DNA from: Bacteroidales bacterium
GTDB taxonomy: Bacteria; Bacteroidota; Bacteroidia; Bacteroidales; UBA12077
Direction of reading: 5' to 3'
Length of the DNA stretch: 10,291 nt
Assembly (NCBI GenBank): GCA_030600625.1
Contig: JAUVLS010000024.1
Span: forward strand, 1 to 10,291
The position numbers and the translations under genes were made by a program. This document shows, piece after piece, positions 1 to 7,285 of this stretch (within the stretch, counting starts at the first letter, position 1; each line of letters opens with the position of its first letter). The notes under the pieces were generated by a model that saw only the letters and a program-made list of their open reading frames with translations, was not told the DNA's origin and did not search any database.

Positions 1-1
1 A

Positions 2-403
2 TTGTTTTTTGGAATACTTATATCTTTTACATGGAGAAATTTCAGAAAAGTAAGAAAGATAGTTATATCAAGCGAACAATTAAAACCTGCGCTGATTAAA
101 ACGATTAAAGATATAGAGAGATATGTAAATTTTAACAAAAGTAATTTCAGTAAGTTTCTACTATTGCCTTTTGCTATTTGTTTTGGGATGGTAATTGGTT
201 TGTTTATGAATTCAGCGGATAAGGGAATTTCGGAGATATTTGATGCAGTTGAAATTATCAAACTAGTAGTAACTTTGGTAATTGTAAGCGCTGTTTTTAT
301 TCCAATCTCCCAATATTATAATAAGAAAATGTATAAGCAGCATCTGGATGAACTAAAACAGTGCCTGAAAGAGTTTGAAAATATTAAAGATGAAAATAAA
401 TAA
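2..403 (+). CDS. small membrane protein, 5'-truncated by the window edge
   Basis: The reading frame is open from the first bases, so the true start lies upstream and only the last 133 codons are seen. The visible part begins in the end of a hydrophobic segment (first 8-9 residues). A basic and soluble stretch follows at about residues 11-50. Two further likely membrane helices lie at about 51-69 and 85-103, and the tail is charged and Lys/Glu-rich. No enzymatic motif is visible. The pattern of membrane helices around a short helical cytoplasmic linker reminds me of uncharacterised Bacteroidota membrane proteins encoded directly downstream of ECF sigma factor genes. That resemblance is recollection, and the upstream gene is not in the window. 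The CPBP protease gene follows 86 bp later on the same strand, so the two could be co-transcribed. Reading frame and membrane character are secure; function is unknown. Confidence 0.75.
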   Translation: MFFGILISFTWRNFRKVRKIVISSEQLKPALIKTIKDIERYVNFNKSNFSKFLLLPFAICFGMVIGLFMNSADKGISEIFDAVEIIKLVVTLVIVSAVFIPISQYYNKKMYKQHLDELKQCLKEFENIKDENK

Positions 404-489
404 TTGGGCTCGTGGGACGCTGGATTTTAGCACACTGCTGGTCTTGGTATAATTTACGTCAAAGTCAATCCAAATTAATATTTATAAAT

Positions 490-1380
490 ATGGAAGAAAA
501 CTATTTAATCGAAAAAAAGCCAGCAATTAAAAGAGGCTGGTTAAGAGCATTATTGTTTTTAATTGCATTTTTTATCTTGTATGTAGTTATTCAGGGAGTT
601 GTTGCATTTATTATTGCAACAGTGTTGAATACTTCTTTGAGTGACTTGGGTACATTGTTAGCTGATCCGAATAAATTAGGGATACAGTTTATAGTAACAA
701 GTTCGTCTCTTATTATAACAATACTAATTGCATGGATTTTCAGGAAATATATCGACAGAAAATCTTTTGTGTCTATGGGATTTGAGTTAAAGGGAAAAGG
801 AAAGGATATTTTATATGGGTTATTAGTTGGATTCTTACTTATCTCCTTGGGTTTTGTAATCCTTCGTTTATCTAATAATCTTGAGGTTATTTCTATTCAG
901 TTTAGTGCAAAAATAGTTTTTGGAGGATTCTTCTTTTTCGTTATAGCTGCAATGGTTGAAGAAATAGTTTTCAGGGGGTATATCCTGAATAATTTCATGG
1001 ATTCGTTTAAAAACAAATATATCGCTTTGCTTTTATCAGCAATATTATTTGCATTAATTCATGGAATGAATCCTAATTTAAGCATACTGGGATTTATAAA
1101 TTTGATTGTTGCAGGAATTGCGTTGGGTATAACATATATTTATACTAAGAATTTATGGTTCCCTGTTTTTCTGCATGTTAGCTGGAATTTCTTTCAAGGT
1201 ACAATCTTTGGTTTCGAAGTAAGTGGTTCAAACTTTAATTCAATAATACAGCAAAAAGTTATTGGAAATGATTTAATTACCGGGGGTGATTTTGGTTTCG
1301 AAGGCTCAATAATAATTACTGTTTTATTAATTGGAATGATTGTTATAACGGATAGAATATTAAGCAAAAAAACTATTTAA
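490..1380 (+). CDS. CPBP-family (CAAX-type) intramembrane metalloprotease
   Basis: This is a 296-residue polytopic membrane protein with the three conserved motifs of the CPBP (Abi/Rce1-like) family. They are EExxxR at residues 157-162 (Glu157, Glu158, Arg162), FxxxH at 187-191 and HxxxN at 229-233. In the Rce1 structure these glutamates and histidines form the catalytic site inside the membrane. Hydrophobic helices occur near 19-45, 65-84, 107-126, 141-160, 177-192, 200-218 and 273-288. Bacterial members act in peptide or bacteriocin self-immunity, signal relay or membrane protein processing; the substrate here cannot be read from sequence. The frame extends upstream to a GTG at 412, but those 26 extra residues are polar, Trp-rich and unlike the family. 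The ATG at 490, which gives MEENYLIEKK followed by a basic residue and a helix, is the natural start. No Shine-Dalgarno is present; the leader is A/T-rich. Confidence 0.9.
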   Translation: MEENYLIEKKPAIKRGWLRALLFLIAFFILYVVIQGVVAFIIATVLNTSLSDLGTLLADPNKLGIQFIVTSSSLIITILIAWIFRKYIDRKSFVSMGFELKGKGKDILYGLLVGFLLISLGFVILRLSNNLEVISIQFSAKIVFGGFFFFVIAAMVEEIVFRGYILNNFMDSFKNKYIALLLSAILFALIHGMNPNLSILGFINLIVAGIALGITYIYTKNLWFPVFLHVSWNFFQGTIFGFEVSGSNFNSIIQQKVIGNDLITGGDFGFEGSIIITVLLIGMIVITDRILSKKTI

Positions 1381-1474
1381 TTCACAAGTTACATAAAACA
1401 ATCTGGAAAATATTCGGATTGTTGCCAAAATAGTTAAAATATATTAAATCTGTTTTAAGTAATTTATATTTTGT

Positions 1475-1482
1475 TATGTTTG
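1475..1482 (+). promoter_or_regulatory. candidate Bacteroidota -7 box for the FKBP gene
   Basis: TATGTTTG matches the Bacteroidota -7 consensus TAnnTTTG exactly and lies 22 bp before the ATG at 1505. The -33 element is weak: only TGTTTT at 1451-1456, about 18 bp upstream, resembles it. An 8-mer with two free positions can occur by chance in A/T-rich DNA, so this is a candidate only. Confidence 0.4.
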
Positions 1483-1504
1483 TGTAAAATAAATTAAACT
1501 TACC

Positions 1505-1972
1505 ATGATGAAAAAAGCAATCTTTTTTTTAGTTTTTTCTTTAATAATAATAGCTGCATGTGATGACGATGATGATTCATTAAGTTATGAAGAGCAATTA
1601 GCTGTTGATATTGAGAAAATTGAAAATTATCTTTTAGAAAATAATCTTTCTGCAGAGTCTACGGAATCGGGTTTGCATTATATTATTGAAGTTGAGGGTA
1701 CGGGAAATTATCCTGATTCGAGTTCTTATGTAAGAGTTAACTATATTGGCAAATTATTAAATGGAGATGTATTCGAGGAAGGTACAATAAACGACTATCC
1801 TTTAAGTACTTTTATTCAGGGATGGCAGGAAGGTTTGCAGTTGTTTAGACAAGGGGGACAGGGGGTTTTGTTTATTCCATCTGGGTTAGGATACGGTTCT
1901 GGGAGTAACGGCAGCATTCCAGCTAATTCGGTTTTAATATTTGATATCGAATTAACCAATGTTGTTAATTAA
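1505..1972 (+). CDS. FKBP-type peptidyl-prolyl cis-trans isomerase, lipoprotein
   Basis: This 155-residue protein has a short lipoprotein signal peptide: basic MMKK, a hydrophobic core at residues 5-18 and lipobox IAAC with the lipidated Cys at 19. Five aspartates (20-24) follow at once. A helical linker leads to an FKBP domain at about 60-155. Recognisable FKBP pocket positions are Tyr80, Phe90, Ile104, Trp107, Tyr130 and Phe146. The usual Asp after the Phe of the Phe-Asp pair is Glu91. The GYGSGSNGSIPANS segment and the final strand LIFDIEL are typical. It would catalyse proline isomerisation and assist protein folding at the cell envelope. ATG codons at 1505 and 1508 are both plausible starts. 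It is convergent with thiL, with only 23 bp between the stops. Confidence 0.93.
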   Translation: MMKKAIFFLVFSLIIIAACDDDDDSLSYEEQLAVDIEKIENYLLENNLSAESTESGLHYIIEVEGTGNYPDSSSYVRVNYIGKLLNGDVFEEGTINDYPLSTFIQGWQEGLQLFRQGGQGVLFIPSGLGYGSGSNGSIPANSVLIFDIELTNVVN

Positions 1973-2004
1973 TTTTAAAAGAAGGAAATTTAAAATTATT
2001 TTTT
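1970..2004 (+). terminator. weak A/T stem-loop with T6 tail after the FKBP gene
   Basis: A perfect 10-bp inverted repeat (1970-1979 with 1989-1998, 9-nt loop) overlaps the FKBP stop codon and is followed by six T at 1999-2004. The layout is that of an intrinsic terminator between convergent genes. The stem contains only A-T pairs, so it would be unstable, and confidence is low. Confidence 0.35.
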
Positions 2005-3039
2005 CATTTGATTCCATCCTTGAGCCTGAAGTGCAATTGATTGTCCACTGTTTGTAATCAGTACTGCTCCATGTTCTTGATCGGTAATATGACCTATTGG
2101 ATGAATCAATGTTTGATCTTTGATCTTCTCAAGATCATTAATATCAATTGTGAATAATAATTCGTAATCCTCTCCACCGTTTAAGGCTGCAGTTAAAGGA
2201 TCAATATTAAATTCTTCGGCCATTTTTTCGGTGTTTAAATCAATTGGAATTTTATCCTGGAAAATCTTACAACCCACATCAGACTTGTTACAAATATGAA
2301 AAATCTCTGATGATAAACCATCCGAAATATCGATCATCGATGTTGGTTTAACATTTAATTCTTTTAAAATTTCAATTACATCTTTTCGGGCTTCTGGTTT
2401 TAATTGACGCTGAAGAATGTAATCGTATCCTTCCAGGCTAGGGTTAAAACCAGGATCTGTTTTGAAGATTTCTTTTTCACGCTCTAATAGCTGTAAACCC
2501 ATATATGCACTTCCTAAATTACCTGTAACACAAACAACATCATTCTTTTTTGCCGTATTTCTATAAGTGATTTCTTCTTTTTTAGCTTCACCAATTGCTG
2601 TAATACTAATTGCCAAACCAGTCAACGACGATGATGTATCACCACCAATAAGATCGATATTGTAATGTTCACAGGCTAGATTGATTCCTTCATAAATTTG
2701 TTCAATATGCTCAACAGCAAATTTTTTTGATATAGCCAACGAGACGGTTATTTGTTTTGGTGTGGCATTCATTGCATAAACATCCGAAAGATTTACAACA
2801 ACCGCTTTATATCCTAAATGTTTTAATGGTGTATAAATCAGGTTAAAATGAATTCCTTCAACAAGAAGGTCTGTTGTAATTATTGCACAAATATCTCCAT
2901 ATTCAATAACTGCAGCATCGTCCCCAACTCCTTTTATTGTATTTTTATGGTTGATTTTTATGTCTTTTGTAATATGATCAATAAGTCCAAACTCCCCTAA
3001 TTCCGATATTTCTCTTAACTTTTGTTTTTTATCACTCAT
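1996..3039 (-). CDS. thiL: thiamine-monophosphate kinase ThiL
   Basis: ThiL phosphorylates thiamine monophosphate with ATP to give thiamine diphosphate, the active cofactor, in the cytoplasm. The 347-residue product has the family's normal length and its conserved blocks in order. These are GVGDDAAV at 37-44 (nucleotide and metal binding), TTDLLVEGIHF at 55-65, NLSD at 83-86, GGDT at 132-135, GNLG at 173-176, SMIDISDGL at 234-242 and NGGEDYELL at 287-295. It belongs to the PurM/HypE/SelD ATP-binding fold. The start ATG (3037-3039 on the plus strand) gives MSDKKQKLREISELGEFGLI, typical of Bacteroidota ThiL. The gene stands alone on the minus strand, with no other thi gene in view and no thiamine riboswitch recognised upstream. 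It is divergent from sufB, with 143 bp between the start codons. Confidence 0.96.
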   Translation of the reverse strand: MSDKKQKLREISELGEFGLIDHITKDIKINHKNTIKGVGDDAAVIEYGDICAIITTDLLVEGIHFNLIYTPLKHLGYKAVVVNLSDVYAMNATPKQITVSLAISKKFAVEHIEQIYEGINLACEHYNIDLIGGDTSSSLTGLAISITAIGEAKKEEITYRNTAKKNDVVCVTGNLGSAYMGLQLLEREKEIFKTDPGFNPSLEGYDYILQRQLKPEARKDVIEILKELNVKPTSMIDISDGLSSEIFHICNKSDVGCKIFQDKIPIDLNTEKMAEEFNIDPLTAALNGGEDYELLFTIDINDLEKIKDQTLIHPIGHITDQEHGAVLITNSGQSIALQAQGWNQMKK

Positions 3040-3083
3040 CTTAAAAATTGATATTTATCATGAATAAAAAAGATTAAACAATC

Positions 3084-3118
3084 TTGCTTTATTAGTTGTT
3101 ATATTTTAAATATATTTG
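3084..3118 (+). promoter_or_regulatory. candidate suf operon promoter
   Basis: TATATTTG at 3111-3118 matches the Bacteroidota -7 consensus TAnnTTTG exactly. A TTG at 3084-3086 could serve as the -33 element, but the 24-bp spacer is slightly long. A start of transcription near 3123-3126 would leave a leader of about 60 nt before sufB. Inverted repeats at 3070-3085, 3128-3140 and 3141-3158 flank this site and could be operators. Confidence 0.45.
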
Positions 3119-3182
3119 CACCCAATTTAGATTTAATCTATTTAAGCACGGTGCTAAATTTTTATATAGATTTTGCAAATTT

Positions 3183-4634
3183 ATGGAAAAAGATCAAGAT
3201 AAAATATTAAACGAAGTAACACAGGGTGAATATAAATACGGTTTTGTTACAGATATTGAGAATGAAGCTATTCCAAAGGGTTTAAACGAGGATGTTGTCA
3301 GGCTTATTTCCCAAAAAAAGAACGAACCTGAATTTATGCTGGAGTTCAGATTAAAAGCATTTCGTTACTGGCAAACCCTGAAAATGCCTGAGTGGGCTCA
3401 TTTAATTATTCCAAAAATTAATTATCAGGATATAATATATTATTCTGTACCAAAGCAAAAAGCATCTGGACCAAAAAGCATGGACGATGTTGACCCTGAA
3501 TTAAAAGCAACTTTTGATAAATTGGGTATTCCTTTAGATGAACAAAAGATGCTTTCAGGGATTGCTGTTGACGCTGTAATGGACAGTGTTTCTGTAAAAA
3601 CTACTTTTAAAGAAAATCTTGCGGAACTAGGAATTATTTTCTGTTCGTTTAGCGAAGCAGTTCAGGAACACCCCGATCTGATTAAAAAATATATGGGATC
3701 GGTTGTACCATATACTGATAATTATTTTGCAGCTCTGAATTCTGCTGTATTTAGCGATGGTTCTTTCTGTTATATTCCAAAAGGTGTAAGATGCCCGATG
3801 GAATTATCAACATATTTTAGAATTAATGCCGCTAATACAGGCCAGTTTGAAAGAACACTGATTGTCGCAGAAGATGATTCTTATGTTAGCTATCTGGAAG
3901 GATGCACTGCACCACAACGTGACGAGAACCAACTTCATGCAGCAATTGTTGAAATTATTGTAAATAAAAATGCTGAAGTAAAATATTCAACAGTACAAAA
4001 CTGGTATCCGGGAGATAAGAATGGTAAGGGAGGTATTTATAATTTTGTAACAAAGCGTGCTAAATGTGTTGGTGAAAATTCAAAAATATCCTGGACTCAA
4101 GTTGAAACAGGTTCTGCGATTACCTGGAAATATCCAAGTTGTTTATTATTAGGAGATAATTCGGTTGGTGAATTTTATTCTGTTGCTGTAACTAATAATC
4201 ACCAACAAGCCGATACAGGAACTAAAATGATACATATTGGAAAGAATACTAAAAGTCTTATTATTTCAAAAGGTATTTCTGCCGGATTTAGTCAGAATAG
4301 TTATCGTGGTTTGGTAAAAGTAGTTAAGAATGCTACAAATGCCCGTAACTTTTCACAATGCGATAGTCTTTTATTAAGCGATAAATGCGGAGCTCACACT
4401 TTTCCATATATCGAAGTAGATAATAAAGACTCAATTGTTGAACATGAAGCAACTACATCAAAAATTGGGGAAGACCAAATTTTCTATTGTAACCAACGTG
4501 GAATTAAAACCGAAGATGCAATTGGTTTAATTGTAAACGGATATACAAAAGAAGTGTTAAATAAACTACCTATGGAGTTTGCCGTAGAAGCTCAAAAATT
4601 ATTACAAATTAGCTTGGAAGGAAGTGTTGGGTGA
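3183..4634 (+). CDS. sufB: Fe-S cluster assembly scaffold subunit SufB
   Basis: SufB is the core subunit of the cytoplasmic SufBC2D complex on which iron-sulfur clusters are assembled. The 483-residue product has the usual family length. The C-terminal beta-helix region is strongly conserved, with [20 protein letters not shown] and EHEATTSKI motifs. Cys393 and Glu422 correspond by motif and spacing (29 residues) to E. coli SufB Cys405 and Glu434, which are needed for cluster formation. The frame is open upstream to a TTG at 3096, but those 29 extra residues are not SufB-like and overlap the candidate promoter. The ATG at 3183 ([21 protein letters not shown]) is the conserved start. It is the first gene of the suf operon. 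The next suf gene, sufC, is displaced 474 bp by an inserted four-helix-bundle cassette. Confidence 0.97.
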   Translation: MEKDQDKILNEVTQGEYKYGFVTDIENEAIPKGLNEDVVRLISQKKNEPEFMLEFRLKAFRYWQTLKMPEWAHLIIPKINYQDIIYYSVPKQKASGPKSMDDVDPELKATFDKLGIPLDEQKMLSGIAVDAVMDSVSVKTTFKENLAELGIIFCSFSEAVQEHPDLIKKYMGSVVPYTDNYFAALNSAVFSDGSFCYIPKGVRCPMELSTYFRINAANTGQFERTLIVAEDDSYVSYLEGCTAPQRDENQLHAAIVEIIVNKNAEVKYSTVQNWYPGDKNGKGGIYNFVTKRAKCVGENSKISWTQVETGSAITWKYPSCLLLGDNSVGEFYSVAVTNNHQQADTGTKMIHIGKNTKSLIISKGISAGFSQNSYRGLVKVVKNATNARNFSQCDSLLLSDKCGAHTFPYIEVDNKDSIVEHEATTSKIGEDQIFYCNQRGIKTEDAIGLIVNGYTKEVLNKLPMEFAVEAQKLLQISLEGSVG

Positions 4635-4638
4635 AAAA

Positions 4639-4673
4639 GTTTTGTGTTCAAAGTTCTTAGTTTAAAGTTAAAA
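4639..4673 (+). repeat. left heptad repeat arm (GTTnnnn x5) of the inserted cassette
   Basis: Five consecutive 7-nt units all begin with GTT: GTTTTGT at 4639, GTTCAAA at 4646, GTTCTTA at 4653, GTTTAAA at 4660 and GTTAAAA at 4667. The array starts 4 bp after the sufB stop and ends 2 bp before the ATG of the four-helix-bundle gene. Bases 4639-4651 form a perfect 13-bp inverted repeat with 5073-5085. Confidence 0.8.
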
Positions 4674-4675
4674 AT

Positions 4676-5063
4676 ATGGCTACAATAGAAAAATTTGAAG
4701 ATCTTGAAGTTTGGAAAAAAGCTAGAGTTATGTAAAAAGATATTTATTTTGGTTCAAAAGGAAAAGTTTTTAAAGGATTCTTCTTTGAAAGATCAAATAA
4801 AAAGATCATCAGGCTCTGTTATGGATAATATAGCTGAAGGATTTGAGAGAGGAGGTAAAAAGGAATTTATTCAATTTCTTTTTATTGCAAAATCATCATT
4901 AGCGGAAACAAAATCTCAACTGTATAGAGCATTAGATTATGGTTATATTACTACAGATGAATTTGATGAAACTTATAAAGAATGTAGTGATATTGCAAAG
5001 ATGATAATGGGCTTAATTAAATATTTAAAAAGAACTGAACACAAAGGAATAAAGTTTAATTAG
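4676..5063 (+). pseudogene. four-helix-bundle protein (23S rRNA intervening-sequence protein family), frameshifted
   Basis: The product belongs to the small four-helix-bundle family first seen in 23S rRNA intervening sequences (S23/IVP, TIGR02436-like). Diagnostic segments are [11 protein letters not shown] near the N-terminus, [24 protein letters not shown] in the middle (read in two pieces), [14 protein letters not shown] and LGLIKYLK-like helix 4. The natural ATG at 4676 gives [19 protein letters not shown] and then hits TAA at 4733-4735. The rest of the protein (ELCKKIF onward) continues in another frame to the stop at 5061-5063. Restoring two bases in the GAGAG-type tract near 4724-4728 would rebuild the family sequence ARELCKK. 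The downstream frame alone can only start at a TTG (4695) or at internal codons. The rest is intact, so the lesion is recent, or a sequencing error, or tolerated by frameshifting. Function of the family is unknown. It lies inside the suf operon between inverted heptad repeats. Confidence 0.85.
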
Positions 5064-5064
5064 A

Positions 5065-5092
5065 AAAAAACATTGAACACAAAACATTGAAC
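5065..5092 (-). repeat. right heptad repeat arm (nnnnAAC x4) of the inserted cassette
   Basis: Four 7-nt units all end in AAC: AAAAAAC at 5065, ATTGAAC at 5072, ACAAAAC at 5079 and ATTGAAC at 5086. Read on the minus strand they are GTTnnnn units of the same type as the left arm. The array starts directly after the stop codon of the four-helix-bundle gene. Bases 5073-5085 pair perfectly with 4639-4651. Confidence 0.8.
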
Positions 5093-5108
5093 TTGTAATT
5101 ATATAATT

Positions 5109-5858
5109 ATGTTAAGTATAAAAAATTTACACGCATCCATTGAAGGAAAAGAGATTCTGAAAGGAATTAATCTTGAAGTAAAAGCAGGAGAGGTTCATGC
5201 TATTATGGGGCCGAATGGTTCAGGGAAAAGTACTTTGGCATCAGTTTTGGCTGGAAGAGAGTTATTTAAAGTTACCGAAGGTAAAATAACTTATTTAGGC
5301 AACGACCTTTTTGAGATGTCTCCTGAAGAGCGTGCAAGCGAAGGAATATTCCTTGGATTTCAGTACCCGATTGAGATTCCCGGAGTAAGCATGGTTAACT
5401 TTATGAAAACTGCAGTAAATGAACAGCGAAAACATAAAGGACTGGAACCTTTATCTTCGTCAGATTTCTTAAAACTAATGCGCGAAAAAAAGAAATTAGT
5501 TAAACTAGATGCAGGTTTAGTAAGCAGGTCGGTTAATGAAGGTTTTTCAGGTGGAGAGAAAAAAAGAAATGAAATTTTCCAGATGGCGATGTTGGAACCA
5601 AAATTATCAATTCTGGATGAAACGGATTCAGGTTTGGATATTGACGCATTAAAAGTGGTTGCAAACGGAGTAAATAAATTAAAATCTCCTGATAATGCAA
5701 GTATCGTAATTACTCATTATCAAAGATTACTTGATTATATAGTTCCTGACTTTGTTCATGTTTTATATAATGGCAAAATAATTAAATCCGGGGGAAAAGA
5801 ACTGGCTCTTGAGCTTGAAGAAAAGGGATATGACTGGTTGAAGAAAGGTGTTGAATAA
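5109..5858 (+). CDS. sufC: Fe-S cluster assembly ATPase SufC
   Basis: SufC is the ABC-type ATPase of the SufBC2D scaffold. ATP binding and hydrolysis drive the rearrangement that opens the SufB-SufD interface for cluster assembly. The 249-residue product is normal in length. It shows Walker A GPNGSGKST at 34-42, Q-loop Gln85 in FQYP, signature FSGGEKKRNE at 146-155, Walker B LSILDETD at 166-173 and H-loop His203 in ITHYQ. ETDSGLDIDAL after Walker B is characteristic of SufC rather than transporter ATPases. The start ATG sits directly behind an A/T-only palindrome (5096-5109), with no Shine-Dalgarno. It should be co-transcribed with sufB unless the intervening cassette ends or processes the transcript. 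sufD follows after 42 bp. Confidence 0.97.
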   Translation: MLSIKNLHASIEGKEILKGINLEVKAGEVHAIMGPNGSGKSTLASVLAGRELFKVTEGKITYLGNDLFEMSPEERASEGIFLGFQYPIEIPGVSMVNFMKTAVNEQRKHKGLEPLSSSDFLKLMREKKKLVKLDAGLVSRSVNEGFSGGEKKRNEIFQMAMLEPKLSILDETDSGLDIDALKVVANGVNKLKSPDNASIVITHYQRLLDYIVPDFVHVLYNGKIIKSGGKELALELEEKGYDWLKKGVE

Positions 5859-5900
5859 TAGAGTATAAAGAACAGTAATCGGATTTTTAAAAGCAATGTT

Positions 5901-7268
5901 ATGAGCTTGGAAACAATTAAAACAGATACTAAAGAACGTTTCGTTGAATTATACCGGAAGAATCAGGATTTAATTAAAAACGACTTGCCTGATTATATCA
6001 ATGAAGTTCGTGAAAAAGCATTTGAACAATTTAAAAAGCTGGGTATTCCTGATAAAAAAAATGAGAATTATAAATATACCGATCTGAATAAGGAGTTTGA
6101 TAATACTTATAAAATGTATTTATCACCTAAGAATATTGAATTTCAGGTTGATGATATTTTTAAATGTGATGTTCCGGATTTAAATACTAAAGTTATTCTT
6201 CTTTTAAATGGTTGGTATTACGATAGAGAAAATTTAATTCAAGAACTCCCGGGAGGTGTTATAATTGGGAGTTTTCAAAAAGCAGCTGAATTATATCCTG
6301 ATTTGGTAAAAAAACATTTCGCTAAATATGCCGGTTTTGAAAATGAAGGTTTGGTTGCATTAAATACAGCATTTGTAAAAGATGGCGTTTTCTTATATGT
6401 TCCTAAAGGGGTTGTAATTGAGAAACCAATTCAGATTATAAATATATTAATGGACGATGAGGAAGGATTGACTCAACATCGTAATTTATTTATTCTTGAA
6501 GAAAATAGTCAGGCTTCAATTGTTGTGTGTGATCATACATTATCAATGCCTAATTTTGTTACAAATTCAGTTTCTGAGTTTTACATTGGTAAAAATGCAA
6601 AGTTTGATTTTTCAAGAATGCAAAATGAACATAATGGCTCAAAGCAGATTTCTCATTTATATTTCCATCAGGAAAGAGATAGCCGCGTAAGTGCAAATAA
6701 TATTTCATTACACGGTGGTTTAATCAGAAATAATGTAAATGTATTATTAAACGGCGAAGGCTGTGAAAACAATACTTATGGCCTATATTTAACCGATAAA
6801 GGCCAGCATATTGATAATTATGTATTTATTGATCATGCTAATCCTAATTGCACGAGTAATCAATTGTTTAAAGGTGTTTTGGACGATTTTGCCACAGGAG
6901 CTTTTAATGGTAAAGTATTAGTAAGGAAGGATGCGCAAAATACTCTGGCATACCAGACAAATAATAATATTTTGCTTACTGATGATGCCGATTTTAATAC
7001 TAAACCACAATTGGAAATTTATGCTGATGATGTGAAATGTAGCCATGGGGCAACTGTTGGCCAGTTAGATGAGAATGCGTTATTTTATTTGCGTTCTCGC
7101 GGTATTAATAAAAAGGAAGCAAAGCTTTTGCTGATGTATGCATTTGCGCATGATGTAATTCATAAAATTCAGGTTCCTGCTTTACAAGAGCGAATTCAGG
7201 ATTTGGTTGATAAGCGTTTACGTGGTGAATTATCGCGATGTAATAATTGTCAAATGCATTGTTGTTAA
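5901..7268 (+). CDS. sufD: Fe-S cluster assembly scaffold subunit SufD
   Basis: SufD is the SufB paralogue that completes the SufBC2D scaffold and is needed for iron acquisition. The 455-residue product has a helical N-terminal region (about 1-130), then the beta-helix domain, with NTAFVKDGVFLYVPKGV at about 155-172 and CSHGATVGQLDENALFYLRSRGI near 380-402. His382 within CSHGAT corresponds by motif to E. coli SufD His360, implicated in cluster formation. The last nine residues, CNNCQMHCC (Cys447, 450, 454, 455), form a compact cysteine cluster that E. coli SufD lacks as far as I recall. The ATG at 5901 is the only sensible start (MSLETIKTDTKERF). sufS begins 17 bp after the stop, which supports tight operon coupling. 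Confidence 0.96.
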   Translation: MSLETIKTDTKERFVELYRKNQDLIKNDLPDYINEVREKAFEQFKKLGIPDKKNENYKYTDLNKEFDNTYKMYLSPKNIEFQVDDIFKCDVPDLNTKVILLLNGWYYDRENLIQELPGGVIIGSFQKAAELYPDLVKKHFAKYAGFENEGLVALNTAFVKDGVFLYVPKGVVIEKPIQIINILMDDEEGLTQHRNLFILEENSQASIVVCDHTLSMPNFVTNSVSEFYIGKNAKFDFSRMQNEHNGSKQISHLYFHQERDSRVSANNISLHGGLIRNNVNVLLNGEGCENNTYGLYLTDKGQHIDNYVFIDHANPNCTSNQLFKGVLDDFATGAFNGKVLVRKDAQNTLAYQTNNNILLTDDADFNTKPQLEIYADDVKCSHGATVGQLDENALFYLRSRGINKKEAKLLLMYAFAHDVIHKIQVPALQERIQDLVDKRLRGELSRCNNCQMHCC

Positions 7269-7285
7269 ACTAAAAATCTTAAAAA

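Noticed and set aside
412..489. N-terminal extension of the CPBP protease from a GTG at 412
   Set aside because: The residues are unlike the family and come from the G/C-rich intergenic island; ATG 490 gives a normal N-terminus.
1399..1421. Hairpin CAATCTG/CGGATTG after the CPBP protease gene as a terminator
   Set aside because: The 7-bp stem includes a G-T pair, has a 9-nt loop and no T tract after it, so I do not call it a terminator.
3096..3182. N-terminal extension of sufB from a TTG at 3096
   Set aside because: The 29 residues are not SufB-like, overlap the candidate promoter, and are unnecessary given the conserved start at 3183.
3040..3182. Fur box, E. coli-type IscR site or thiamine riboswitch in the thiL-sufB interval
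   Set aside because: No adequate match to any of these was found by eye; the dyads present have different half-sites.
4639..5092. Cassette between sufB and sufC as a classical insertion sequence
   Set aside because: It has no transposase, is under 500 bp, and shows no clear target-site duplication; the inverted ends are heptad repeats instead.
6496..6690. 64-codon plus-strand frame inside sufD
   Set aside because: It lies wholly in an alternative frame of the well-conserved sufD coding sequence and shows no domain or start signal.
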